Assembly (NCBI GenBank): GCA_031271005.1
Contig: JAISWT010000142.1
Location: 1 to 45,829, forward strand
Source of the DNA: Prevotellaceae bacterium
Lineage (GTDB): Bacteria; Bacteroidota; Bacteroidia; Bacteroidales; Paludibacteraceae
Length of the DNA stretch: 45,829 nucleotides
Direction: 5' to 3'
In this document: piece after piece, positions 26,093 to 34,758 of the stretch
Layout: the number at the start of each line of letters is the position of its first letter
Numbering within the stretch: the first letter of the stretch is position 1
The notes under the pieces: generated by a model
Seen by the model: only the letters and a program-made list of their open reading frames with translations
Told to the model about the DNA's origin: nothing
Database searches by the model: none
Translations under genes and position numbers: made by a program

Positions 26093-27337
26093 CTATTCTT
26101 TTATTTCTATTTCTGAAATTTCTATATTTTGGGGATTAAATAATTGTGTCTGCAACGATTTTTTCAAATTTTGCAAACTGCTTTTGCAAAACATTTCTTT
26201 GTTTAATTCAATTCCAACACCGATTCTGCCAAATTTTTTAGCCGCAATTACAGATGTGAAACTGCCGCCAAAGGGGTCTAAGACAAAATCATTTTCGTAA
26301 GAAAACATTTTTACTGCAAATTCGGGAATCTCAAAAGGGAAAGGCGCCGTATGCCCCAAAATATTTTCGCCTTTTGAATTGATTTTTATTACAGGGTTTA
26401 TTTTAATAATGTCTCGTCGCCATTTTTTAATAAATTCTTCTTCTATTGCGTATTTTTCTTCCTGTCTGCCTTGTGTCATTATGGTTTTTAACGAAAAACG
26501 CTTTCCTCGATTTGCCGCGCTGCGTTCAAAACATTCAAAATTTTTACATTCCCAACTTTTTAAACCAATTTCGGAATAGGCATTACCATTCACTTTTAAG
26601 CAACCGCAAACGGGGCACGGGTAGCGCGTCAAATCGTTTCTATGTTTGTGAAAAATAAAAATATGCTCGTAACAGTTCATCGGATATTGATAGAACGGAT
26701 ACGGCTTGTTGCCGTTTTTGTGCCGCTCGCTTTGAACCTCGCCTTTGTCCCAAATAAAATCGTCAACGAAAGTAAAACCTTCTTCCTCAAAAATTTTCGT
26801 AAAATAAGCGCCAAGAGGAATGCGCCGTTTGCCCCAAGTGGAAGTAGTTGTAATATTGTCATTATCAAAAATGTCGCCCACATTGAACACAAAAACACGG
26901 TGATTATCCAAAACGCGATACGCCTCGCGAATTATCAACCGCATTTCGTCTAAATAGTCATTGAGATTTTTCCATTGTGAATATTTACGGGCATTGTAAT
27001 ACGGCGGAGACGTAACCATTAAATGTATCGATTCGGGTTTCATTCCGCGCATTGCATCAAGACAATTTCCCCAAATAATTTTTACACTGTCATCTTTGGT
27101 TTCTAAAAAATCAACAAGTTTTTTATTCGTATTTTTATACTGATTTTGAAAATCCTGTTTTACAAAATCAATATAAATTTCTGTCCATTTTTTAATGATT
27201 TTGTTTTTGTCATTTTCGTTTTTCAAAAATTCCAACGCTCTAAATAACCCATTCCGCCGCATTTGAGAGGGAAAAGTTTCCTCTAAATACGGCTGACTGA
27301 TTTCCAAAATTTTTTCTATGTAAGGAATTTTTTGCAT
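26093..27337 (-). CDS. DNA methyltransferase (N4-cytosine/N6-adenine, beta order) with zinc-ribbon-like insertion
   Basis: 414 residues from ATG 27337. The catalytic motif TSPPYYNARKY is at about 109-119, and the AdoMet motif VLDPFGGSFTSVIAA at about 352, so catalysis precedes AdoMet binding (beta class). TSPPY is common in N4-cytosine enzymes, but adenine cannot be excluded. An insertion carries Cys at about 241, 244, 246, 264 and 269 (CPVCGC and WECKNFEC), a likely zinc site. The helical N-terminal 80 residues match nothing I know. No restriction enzyme is adjacent. The gene is more A/T-rich than its neighbours and bracketed by identical palindrome variants, which suggests acquisition. The promoter fits TTG-N20-TAATTTTG at 27356-27386. 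Confidence 0.9.
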   Translation of the reverse strand: MQKIPYIEKILEISQPYLEETFPSQMRRNGLFRALEFLKNENDKNKIIKKWTEIYIDFVKQDFQNQYKNTNKKLVDFLETKDDSVKIIWGNCLDAMRGMKPESIHLMVTSPPYYNARKYSQWKNLNDYLDEMRLIIREAYRVLDNHRVFVFNVGDIFDNDNITTTSTWGKRRIPLGAYFTKIFEEEGFTFVDDFIWDKGEVQSERHKNGNKPYPFYQYPMNCYEHIFIFHKHRNDLTRYPCPVCGCLKVNGNAYSEIGLKSWECKNFECFERSAANRGKRFSLKTIMTQGRQEEKYAIEEEFIKKWRRDIIKINPVIKINSKGENILGHTAPFPFEIPEFAVKMFSYENDFVLDPFGGSFTSVIAAKKFGRIGVGIELNKEMFCKSSLQNLKKSLQTQLFNPQNIEISEIEIKE

Positions 27338-27839
27338 GAAAATAGAACTTTTGCGCAAAATTACAGTTTTATTGCCAAATTACCAACATTTTGATTAAAA
27401 GAGCCAAGTTGCGATTCAAACTTTGATTGACAGTTACTCCACTGCTGCAAAGCACAGAAAAAATCTTTGTTCTCCCGCTTGGGCGGGACAAGTTTTACTC
27501 TTTATTATCTTCTTATCATCTGACGCAGAATTTGGATTTATTACTTTTTTTATTCGTATTAAAATATTTTGTACTTTTGCGCTGTAATTTTGTTGGCAAA
27601 AAAGACAAAGGCATGATACGAAACAAAAAAAACAATTGTTTTCGGTTTGTTTTGCGTTCAGATGCAGGAACGGCGGTCTTAAATTTTCCGACAAGGTATT
27701 GACTGTAAAAAACTTTGGAATATCATAATTTTTATAAACAATTCAACATTTTTCGGCTTCAACTTGCTGACAGTCAATGCGTAAATATGTATCAATAAAA
27801 AATACATATTCCAATTTTTTATCACTGAAAAAAAAGAGA
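27338..27839. other. Gene-free divergent spacer methyltransferase / sigma factor
   Basis: Contains the methyltransferase promoter (27356-27386, minus), a REP-like palindrome (27472-27493) and a -7 element TACTTTTG at 27572-27579 on the plus strand. The latter would give the sigma gene a leader of about 250 nt. A short in-frame stretch after an ATG near 27613 has no supporting features. Confidence 0.6.
27472..27493 (+). repeat. REP-like palindrome, single copy
   Basis: Same variant as 26046-26067 (CTTGGGCG core). Confidence 0.8.
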
Positions 27840-28391
27840 ATGGCAATTTCCGAAACACAGTTACAGCAGATGCTCGCCAATGGTCAAACGCGCGAGAGGG
27901 GGTTCTCTGAGATGGTGCAATTATATCAGGAGCGTCTCTACTGGCATGTTCGGAAAATGGTTTTGTCGCATGACGATGCTAATGATGTGCTGCAAAACAC
28001 CTTTATCAAAGCGTGGAACGGGCTTGACGGTTTCAGGGGCGAGGCGCAACTTTCTACGTGGCTCTACAGGATTGCCACTAACGAGTCGCTTTCGTTTCTT
28101 GCCGGCAAGCATACACGCGCTGCCCTGTCCAACACCGACTACGAAGATGAAATGTTGCAGAACCTTGCTGCCGACAGTTATTTTGACGGCTCGCAGGCAG
28201 AGTTTTTGCTGCAAAAGGCTATCCTTACTTTGCCTGCCAAACAGAGGCTCGTTTTCAATATGAAATATTTTGACAATATTACATACGAAGAGATGGAGAA
28301 AATACTTGGCACTTCCACAGGTGCGCTAAAAGCATCGTTCCATCATGCTGTGAAAAAAATTACGGATTTTATTATCAACGAAGAGAAATAA
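27840..28391 (+). CDS. ECF-type RNA polymerase sigma-70 factor
   Basis: 183 residues from ATG 27840; an upstream GCG-like/GTG extension to 27777 is not conserved in character. Region 2 spans about residues 20-85, with QNTFIKAWNGLDGFRGEAQLSTWLYRIATN split around the DDANDVLQ core. Region 4 spans about 120-180, with LPAKQRLVFNMKYFDNITYEEMEKIL. The short length and missing region 3 make it an extracytoplasmic-function sigma factor. A likely cognate anti-sigma protein is encoded at 29165-29491 on the opposite strand, separated by ompH. Confidence 0.93.
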   Translation: MAISETQLQQMLANGQTRERGFSEMVQLYQERLYWHVRKMVLSHDDANDVLQNTFIKAWNGLDGFRGEAQLSTWLYRIATNESLSFLAGKHTRAALSNTDYEDEMLQNLAADSYFDGSQAEFLLQKAILTLPAKQRLVFNMKYFDNITYEEMEKILGTSTGALKASFHHAVKKITDFIINEEK

Positions 28392-28439
28392 TTGTCGCTG
28401 ATTTTTTTTGGGACAAATATTTGTTTTCTTTCTCTGTAT

Positions 28440-29042
28440 TTATTTTTTCATACGCTTGTTCAACGCTTCAACTACCTCATCAGTAATATCATACACTGGG
28501 TTAGCCCACAAAATATTGTCGTTTGCAGTATTGCTGATAATCATTTCGTATTTTCTGTCTTTGTTAAACCGGCTTAAAAACGAGTTTATTGTGTCGCGCA
28601 GTTGCTCGCTCATTTTTTGCTGCTTTACAATGTATTGCTCCTGCAATTTGGCGCTGAGTTCCTGCAAGTCGAGGTCTTTCTTTGTCAGCCTGTTATGTTC
28701 TTCCTCGGCGCGGTCGCGGCTTAGGAAAGCATTGTTTTCAAGTTTGCGCTGAAATTCATCTACTTCCTGCTGCAACTCACGCATCCTTTTGTTGAGCGTG
28801 GCACGCGAACTCTCCTGCTCTTTTATCAAATCTTCGTTGGCATTTTTGGCAAACTGATAGTGTAACAACAACGAGTCAACGTTGATGTATGCTATTGGCA
28901 GGCGGGGGGCTGTCAGACTGTCGGCTGGGGTGGAGCTTTGACTGACGGTGGCATGATCATTCTTATTGCGGCAACTTGCAAGCAAAGACATCGCTGTAAC
29001 CGACAACAATGCTACTAATAAAACGGTTTTATTTTTTCTCAT
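28440..29042 (-). CDS. OmpH/Skp-family lipoprotein
   Basis: 200 residues. The signal peptide ends in a lipobox with the acylated Cys at 24 (SLLASC), so it is a lipoprotein rather than a soluble Skp. The body is a long alpha-helical coiled coil (about 60-150) typical of OmpH. The start of the OmpH domain is PIAYINVDSLLLHY and the end returns to strand-like DDNILWANPVYDITDEVVEALN (split). Skp holds unfolded outer-membrane proteins; a lipid-anchored version may work at the membrane. A -7 element TATATTTG is at 29067-29074 on the minus strand. Confidence 0.87.
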   Translation of the reverse strand: MRKNKTVLLVALLSVTAMSLLASCRNKNDHATVSQSSTPADSLTAPRLPIAYINVDSLLLHYQFAKNANEDLIKEQESSRATLNKRMRELQQEVDEFQRKLENNAFLSRDRAEEEHNRLTKKDLDLQELSAKLQEQYIVKQQKMSEQLRDTINSFLSRFNKDRKYEMIISNTANDNILWANPVYDITDEVVEALNKRMKK

Positions 29043-29164
29043 AAAAATTTTTTTCTAAAAAGTTTGCAAATATAATTCATTTTAATTTCATTACATTCAC
29101 AATTCTTGTTTTTTTAGAAAAAAGAATATTTTATCACTTTTTTTAACAGAAAAAATACGCAAAT

Positions 29165-29491
29165 TTATTCCGCATAAGATGTCAAATAATATTCCACCAA
29201 ATCGCTGTTGTCTATCTGCGACATAAGGTATGTGTCTTCGTATTCCCGATTTTCGGCAAGTTGCTGTCGGTGATGGTCGCGGTAGGAGTAGAAACTAACG
29301 GAGAGCAGCAATGTAACTGCTGCTGCCATTGACCACCAATGACGCGCCCCGAAAAGTCTCGGCTTTTGGCTGCTTTGCTGCACTGTCAACTGTAAAACGC
29401 TGGCTGTGAACTGCTCAAAATAACCTTCAGGAACACTAAAAGGCACACGATTGCCTCTTTCACGTAATATTTTTTCCAAATTTGCTGACAT
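29165..29491 (-). CDS. Small single-pass membrane protein, possible anti-sigma factor
   Basis: 108 residues from ATG 29491; a GTG precedes it directly. The N-terminus carries FSVPEGYFEQFTASVLQL, a motif found in small Bacteroidota proteins encoded just behind ECF sigma genes. One membrane helix follows (about 49-65), and the C-terminal tail is acidic (SQIDNSDLVEYYLTSYAE). It therefore probably binds the sigma factor at the membrane, but this is inferred from architecture and location. It is not co-directional with the sigma gene, which is unusual. Confidence 0.65.
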   Translation of the reverse strand: MSANLEKILRERGNRVPFSVPEGYFEQFTASVLQLTVQQSSQKPRLFGARHWWSMAAAVTLLLSVSFYSYRDHHRQQLAENREYEDTYLMSQIDNSDLVEYYLTSYAE

Positions 29492-29494
29492 CAC

Positions 29495-29696
29495 ACTTAT
29501 ATGACAGATTTTTTAGGAAAAGGTTTAATCTCTTTTCAATCTGTAAACCGTTATAAAAGCGCAATCGTGATTGCAATTGCAGCCTGTGAATGTTTTATTT
29601 AATTAGCAATTAGTAATTAGCAATTAAAATTTTTGTCGGTCAGTAGTGTAAAAAAATAATTACTGAATACTGAAAAAAAATAATCACAATAAATTT
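29495..29696. other. Spacer with AGCAATT-type heptamers
   Basis: Heptamer-like units AATTAGC/AATTAGT occur at about 29600-29626. No ORF of interest. Confidence 0.5.
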
Positions 29697-30434
29697 CTAA
29701 TTTTTTTGCGGATATTTTTTGAACCAACTTGCAAATTTGAGTTTTATGACACCTAAAAATGCTTCTCCAAAAATGCCGCTGTTCATTTTTGAAACTCCTA
29801 ATTCTCTGTTAATAAATATAATAGGCACTTCTTTGAGTTTGAATCCGCATTTGCTGGCAGTAAATTTCATTTCTATTTGGAATCCGTATCCTTTGAATTT
29901 TATATTATCCAAATCAATGGTTTCAAGCACTTTTGCGCGGTAGCATTTGAATCCAGCGGTTGTGTCTGCAATTTTCATTCCTGTAACTATGCGCACATAT
30001 TTCGATGCGCAATATGACATTAGCACTCGTCCGATAGGCCAGTTCACCACATTTACGCCGCTCACATAGCGCGAGCCGATAGCCACATCTGCGCCGTCGT
30101 TTGCGCAGGCAGAGTATAGGCGTGGCAGGTCAGCCGGATTGTGCGAAAAGTCGGCGTCCATCTCAAAAATATAGTCGTAGCCGTTTTGCAGCCCCCACTT
30201 GAAGCCGGCGATATAAGCGGTTCCCAAGCCTGACTTGCCTTCACGTTCTATTAAAAACAATGACTCAGGAAACTCCGTTTTCAGCTGTTTGACAATGCTG
30301 CCTGTGCCGTCAGGAGAACCATCATCAATGATAATCACGTGGAAATCGAGGTTTAAGTCAAGCACTGCGCGAATGATATTCTCAATATTTTCCTTTTCGT
30401 TGTAAGTAGGAATGATAACCAATTTTGAGTTCAT
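29697..30434 (-). CDS. Polyprenol-phosphate mannosyltransferase-like GT2 enzyme (DPM1-like)
   Basis: 245 residues, a GT-A fold without the C-terminal membrane domain. LVIIPTYNEKENIENII (4-20) opens the nucleotide-sugar site, IIIDDGSPDGT follows, and EMDADFSHNPADLPRL carries the DxD motif. IGSRYVSGV and GYGFQIEMKF complete the dolichol-phosphate-mannose-synthase pattern. It probably charges polyprenyl phosphate with mannose or a related sugar for use outside the membrane, for example in protein O-glycosylation. The exact sugar is inferred from family only. Confidence 0.9.
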   Translation of the reverse strand: MNSKLVIIPTYNEKENIENIIRAVLDLNLDFHVIIIDDGSPDGTGSIVKQLKTEFPESLFLIEREGKSGLGTAYIAGFKWGLQNGYDYIFEMDADFSHNPADLPRLYSACANDGADVAIGSRYVSGVNVVNWPIGRVLMSYCASKYVRIVTGMKIADTTAGFKCYRAKVLETIDLDNIKFKGYGFQIEMKFTASKCGFKLKEVPIIFINRELGVSKMNSGIFGEAFLGVIKLKFASWFKKYPQKN

Positions 30435-30543
30435 TTTTTATTTTTTTTATTATTTTGACCTCGCTGCACTCTCTTAAAATGCCTTTTTGCGGCAAGTTGC
30501 TTTTTTTTAAGCGATTTGTGCAGGAGTAATATTGTTGTTGTTT

Positions 30544-31359
30544 TTAAAAAACGTATAATTTTGAGGGCGACTTGCGATTTAATGCAACAATTTCTACTTC
30601 ATTTTCTTTGAATTTATTATTTTTCAATAGCCATTCGCGGACAGTTTGCACGGCGAGTTCTTTGGTATTGTTTTCTTCGCTCAAATGACAGAGAAAAATT
30701 TTCTGCCATTTTTGAGAAAAATTTTCTGCTAAAAACACCCCCGTCTGTTCATTGCTCAAATGTCCTGTGTTTGCTCTGATGCGGTTTTGCAAGGCAAGCG
30801 TATATGTTCCATTGCGCAACATTTCATTGTCGTAGTTTGCTTCCAAAATAATGTAGTCGGCTGATTGTAAATATTTTGCGGCATCGTTTCCTATCACTCC
30901 CAAATCAGTTGCAAAAGTAAATATTTTTCCGCAAAATTCAATACAATATCCTACGCTGTCGGCAGAATCGTGCAAAACGGGGAACGCAGTAATTCTAAAA
31001 TCTTCTATATTAATACTTTGTTCTTTGTTTAAGAATCTTTTGCTGCGGTCAAGTGTCCGCACTACACTGTAATTATTTTCTATTCCCGTGTGCGTTTGCG
31101 GCGTTGCAAACACGGGGATAAGAAAATGTTCGCCCAAACCGACAACTCCTTTTATGTGGTCTGTGTGGTCGTGTGTGATGAAAATTGCGCGAATGTTTTT
31201 CACGTCCAATCCCATGTTTTTCAAGTTTTTGCGAGTTGTACGCGCACTCAACCCCGCATCAATAAGTATCCCATGTTCTTGATTACCAATGAAATAACAA
31301 TTTCCGCTACTCCCAGACCCAAAAGATTGAAACCATATCTGTTTGTTGAATAAATCCAT
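30544..31359 (-). CDS. MBL-fold metallohydrolase, YycJ/WalJ-like
   Basis: 271 residues from ATG 31359, 12 bp behind the rfbC stop, so it is in an operon with rfbC. The start FQSFGSGSSGNCYFIG and the metal site THDHTDHIKG are typical of the YycJ/WalJ branch of the metallo-beta-lactamase fold. Further ligands are His in FPVLHDSADSVGY, Asp in ATDLG and His in NTGHLSNEQ. Relatives have exonuclease-like or cell-wall-linked roles in Firmicutes; in Bacteroidota the function is not settled. Confidence 0.92.
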   Translation of the reverse strand: MDLFNKQIWFQSFGSGSSGNCYFIGNQEHGILIDAGLSARTTRKNLKNMGLDVKNIRAIFITHDHTDHIKGVVGLGEHFLIPVFATPQTHTGIENNYSVVRTLDRSKRFLNKEQSINIEDFRITAFPVLHDSADSVGYCIEFCGKIFTFATDLGVIGNDAAKYLQSADYIILEANYDNEMLRNGTYTLALQNRIRANTGHLSNEQTGVFLAENFSQKWQKIFLCHLSEENNTKELAVQTVREWLLKNNKFKENEVEIVALNRKSPSKLYVF

Positions 31360-31371
31360 TTTTTTCAACTT

Positions 31372-31920
31372 CTAAAAATTCATTTCTGCAAATTTCAGGG
31401 TTGGGTGTTTAAGGTCTTTTTCGGATATGACGGCAGCGTTTTCGGGGATTTTCCAGTCAATTTTCAGGGCGGGGTCGTTGTAAATAATTCCGCGCTCAAG
31501 GCTTGGGCTGTAAAAATCTGTGCATTTGTAGGTAAAAACCGCCGTTTTGCTCAGCACCGAGAAGCCGTGCGCAAATCCCTGTGGGATAAAAAATTGGCGA
31601 TGATTTTCTGCTGTCAGTTCCACAGCAAACCATTGGGCGAAGGTTGGCGACTCTCGGCGCAAATCAACAGCGACATCCCAAACGGCGCCCTCTACCACCG
31701 AAACGAGTTTGCCCTGCGAGTGTGGCGCAAGTTGGTAATGCAGTCCGCGCACCACGCCAAAACTTGATTTCGACATGTTGTCCTGCACAAAACGCGCGCC
31801 AATTCCCGCTTCAAAGTACTTCTGCTCGTTGTAAGTCTCGCAGAAAAAACCGCGACCGTCTGCAAACACTTGCGGCTCTATTATAACAAGGTCTTTGATT
31901 GCTGTATGTATTATGTTCAT
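31372..31920 (-). CDS. rfbC: dTDP-4-dehydrorhamnose 3,5-epimerase
   Basis: 182 residues, a cupin-fold enzyme of dTDP-L-rhamnose synthesis. Catalytic His61 is in VRGLHYQ, Lys71 in SQGKLV and Tyr131 in FTYKCTDFY; FIPQGFAHGF is the family hallmark. rfbA, rfbB and rfbD are not in the window, so the pathway genes are dispersed. The product feeds O-antigen or capsule, in line with the Wzc/Wza genes further on. A -7 element TAATTTTG (31981-31988, minus) lies upstream. Confidence 0.97.
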   Translation of the reverse strand: MNIIHTAIKDLVIIEPQVFADGRGFFCETYNEQKYFEAGIGARFVQDNMSKSSFGVVRGLHYQLAPHSQGKLVSVVEGAVWDVAVDLRRESPTFAQWFAVELTAENHRQFFIPQGFAHGFSVLSKTAVFTYKCTDFYSPSLERGIIYNDPALKIDWKIPENAAVISEKDLKHPTLKFAEMNF

Positions 31921-32092
31921 TGTTCTATTGTTTCTGAAATTTTATAAAACTCGTTTTTTTACATTCTTTTTTTATAAAATCAAAATTATTTAATTGATTT
32001 TCAGGTAAATTTATTTCAAAATAGAGCGCAAAAACGAGATTGTCGATGTGATTTTTTATCTAAACATTTTACTCCCTGGCTGCCTTGTGGAA

Positions 32093-33103
32093 CTACTCAA
32101 TCCCCAGCAATCGTCCTGTTGTGTTGTCAATCAGCACTCTGCGCGTTGATTTTGTCAGAACATTTTCGCCGAGTGGCAGCACCGTGCCAAATTGCGGGAA
32201 GGTAAATTCGCCTGTAAAGTATTGATTTTTACCGTCATCTATCACTATCGTTCCATTGACGGGTAAAACATAGTACAGCGCCACCGCCGCTTTGACCGCG
32301 CTGTTCACCTGACTTTTGCTGTCCACATTCAACCGAATATACACCGGCGAGCCGCTCAAATCGTCCGCAGCAACTACGCCGTTAGTGTTAGACAGGCGGA
32401 AAAGCGGTTGATTTACAGCCGTTTGTGCCGGGTCAAAATAGATGGTTGCTGTTTCGAGGGAAGTGATTCTTTTGCCTGTAAAAAGTTCGGCAAGCGCTTG
32501 CTCCTGCTCGTCCATGCGGCGCAGCAGGTCGCCCATAGCGCTGCCCTGCGGGAAAACGCTTACATCCCCCGAAAGCAAACTCATTCGCCCCTCGCGGATG
32601 TGATAAATCTGCTTTGCCGCGCCTTCCGCCATCTTGGATATTGACGAAGCCATCATATATTCTTCTATTAGCGGCAGCAAATCGGTTGCCGGCTGATGTT
32701 TAGATAAAGGGGCTTTGGTCTCATCGGCTACTTCAATATTTTTATTTTCCACAAAATTGTTAAGACCTGTCAAAATACCCTCGCCGTCAACAGAAATTGA
32801 CAGGTTTTTGTTAACCAAACTGTTCAAAGAGTAGGTATGGGCAGGATTTGGGCGCGTCTGAGCGGTAACATTCACAGATACAATTTTGCAGGTCGTTTTT
32901 TCGGCGGTTATTACGTTGTTTGTAGCGAGATAGCGTTGTGCGTACTGATAAAATTCGCCCGGCTTCTCAATGGTTTTTTCTACCGTAACCTCAATTTTCA
33001 GCGCCGTTTTGGGCAACGAATAAACAAAAGCAACCTGCGATGCAGCCGTCCCGCAAAGCAAAACACACACCATAATTGCAACTGTACATTTAATTTTTAA
33101 CAT
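32093..33103 (-). CDS. DUF4831 family exported protein
   Basis: 336 residues with a signal peptide (hydrophobic about 7-22, ending CGTAASQ). The sequence VAFVYSLPKTALKIEVTVEK and the EFYQYAQRYLATNNVI segment match the DUF4831 family of Bacteroidales, whose function is unknown. The C-terminal part is rich in beta-strand. A perfect -7 element (TAACTTTG, 33145-33152, minus) lies 42 bp before the ATG. It is probably periplasmic or outer-membrane associated. Confidence 0.88.
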   Translation of the reverse strand: MLKIKCTVAIMVCVLLCGTAASQVAFVYSLPKTALKIEVTVEKTIEKPGEFYQYAQRYLATNNVITAEKTTCKIVSVNVTAQTRPNPAHTYSLNSLVNKNLSISVDGEGILTGLNNFVENKNIEVADETKAPLSKHQPATDLLPLIEEYMMASSISKMAEGAAKQIYHIREGRMSLLSGDVSVFPQGSAMGDLLRRMDEQEQALAELFTGKRITSLETATIYFDPAQTAVNQPLFRLSNTNGVVAADDLSGSPVYIRLNVDSKSQVNSAVKAAVALYYVLPVNGTIVIDDGKNQYFTGEFTFPQFGTVLPLGENVLTKSTRRVLIDNTTGRLLGIE

Positions 33104-33175
33104 ATAATAATAATAATTAATATATAAAATTACGATTTTGAGTGCAAAGTTAGCATTAAATATTCAATTACGCAC

Positions 33176-33394
33176 ATGCAATTTAAAAAGTTTTCAGTTT
33201 TCAGAAAAAGGCAAATACAGTCGAAAGCACGAAAGCCTTTTGCCGCACAGACTGCAAGGGGCGTGCCGGCAAGAGAGAACAAGGGCGATAATGCTCAGGC
33301 AATCATAGGTACAATAGTGCAACAGGACAAGGAATATATTACTTCGTTGAGGGAGGCGGTCAAATTTTTGCGCGATTTGATAAGCAAAGGATAA
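33176..33394 (+). CDS. Small hypothetical protein, doubtful
   Basis: 72 codons from an ATG, running to 12 bp before the convergent obgE stop. The N-terminal third is basic and lies over an AGTTTTC-type heptamer repeat, which argues against coding. The C-terminal half (AQAIIGTIVQQDKEYITSLREAVKFL) looks like a real amphipathic helix. There is no ribosome-binding or promoter evidence. It could be the tail of a decayed gene. Confidence 0.3.
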   Translation: MQFKKFSVFRKRQIQSKARKPFAAQTARGVPARENKGDNAQAIIGTIVQQDKEYITSLREAVKFLRDLISKG

Positions 33395-33406
33395 ATTTTG
33401 CGCCTT

Positions 33407-34489
33407 TTACTCTGCGAAATTAAAGAGCGCGTCTTCGTCTTCGTCTCTGTCCGTTTTCATTGGCTGTCGGGCAATGTTGTCCCCAAAAATATTTGTTTCT
33501 TTGCAAAGTTCTGTCCAGAGCAGGTCTTTCAGTTCGGGGATGCCCCATCCTGTAACAGATGAAATAAACAGCACAGGAATGTCTTTTGGCAATGTTTTCT
33601 TCATTTGTTTCATCTGTATTTCTTCAATTATGTCACATTTTGAGATGGCGAGTACGCGCTGTTTTTCAAGCAGTTCGGGGTTGTATTTGCGCAGTTCGTT
33701 GAGTAACACTTCATATTCTTCGGCAATGCTGCTACTGTTGGCAGGTACAAGGAACAGCAGTAGCGAATTTCGCTCAATATGTCGTAAGAATCTCAGTCCC
33801 AGTCCTTTGCCTTCTGCTGCGCCTTCAATAATTCCGGGTATATCAGCCATCACAAATGATTTATGTTCGTGGTAAGGCACTATGCCCAGGTTTGGCACGA
33901 GTGTTGTGAAAGGATAATCTGCAATTTCGGGCTTTGCGGCAGATAGCACCGAGAGCAATGTAGACTTTCCGGCATTAGGGAATCCCACCAGTCCTACGTC
34001 AGCAAGCACTTTCAGTTGTAAAACTACTGTTTTTTCCGTCCGTGCTTCTCCCGGCTGTGCATAGCGCGGCGTTTGTTTGGTTGCGCTGCGGAAATGCCAG
34101 TTACCCAGTCCGCCACGTCCGCCTTTGAGAAGTATAAACTCCTCACGGTCCGACACTATTTCGCAGATAAAGTCGCCGGTATCAGCATCATAAGCCACCG
34201 TACCGCAAGGCACTTCTATAACCTTGTCAATTCCGTCTTTACCAAAACTTCTACTGCCGCTTCCACAGCCGCCGTCTCCGGCAAACACGTGGCGGGCATA
34301 TTTCAGATGAATGAGTGTCCAGTAGTTTCTATTGCCGCGCAGAACCACATGCCCGCCTCTGCCACCATCGCCACCATCGGGACCGCCTTTCGGCACAAAT
34401 TTCTCACGATGAAAGTGGGTAGAACCAGCGCCACCCTTACCTGAACGACAGTATATTTTTACATAATCAACAAAATTTGACTCGGACAT
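33407..34489 (-). CDS. obgE: GTPase Obg
   Basis: 360 residues. The glycine-rich Obg fold covers about 1-160 ([20 protein letters not shown]). The GTPase domain has P-loop GFPNAGKST (169-177), DIPG (216-219) and SKCDI. The protein couples ribosome maturation and growth. The short C-terminal acidic tail is ordinary for Bacteroidota. The promoter at 34519-34549 gives a leader of about 23 nt. Confidence 0.98.
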   Translation of the reverse strand: MSESNFVDYVKIYCRSGKGGAGSTHFHREKFVPKGGPDGGDGGRGGHVVLRGNRNYWTLIHLKYARHVFAGDGGCGSGSRSFGKDGIDKVIEVPCGTVAYDADTGDFICEIVSDREEFILLKGGRGGLGNWHFRSATKQTPRYAQPGEARTEKTVVLQLKVLADVGLVGFPNAGKSTLLSVLSAAKPEIADYPFTTLVPNLGIVPYHEHKSFVMADIPGIIEGAAEGKGLGLRFLRHIERNSLLLFLVPANSSSIAEEYEVLLNELRKYNPELLEKQRVLAISKCDIIEEIQMKQMKKTLPKDIPVLFISSVTGWGIPELKDLLWTELCKETNIFGDNIARQPMKTDRDEDEDALFNFAE

Positions 34490-34518
34490 GGCTGTTAGAT
34501 GTTAAAAAAAATTTAATA

Positions 34519-34549
34519 CAAAGTTACACGAAAAGTGCAAACTACCAAA
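34519..34549 (-). promoter_or_regulatory. Promoter of obgE (TTTG-N19-TAACTTTG)
   Basis: Plus-strand CAAAGTTA (34519-34526) and CAAA (34546-34549) with a 19-bp spacer; on the minus strand it is a canonical Bacteroidota promoter. Confidence 0.75.
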
Positions 34550-34758
34550 GATACGCAACGAAAAAAAAGTTTTTTTCCGTACAGGAAAATCACACAAAAC
34601 ATGGAAAATAATTAACAAGTTAGCGTGCGTGCTGTCCGCCATGGTGTAATTATGGGGATTTCGTGCAACCAAAAAGCGAAACGACTGTACATTGTACAAG
34701 TTTTATCGCTTTTCGGGTGTTGCTTTTCAACCTGCAAAATGCAAAACAGGTTTATTTC

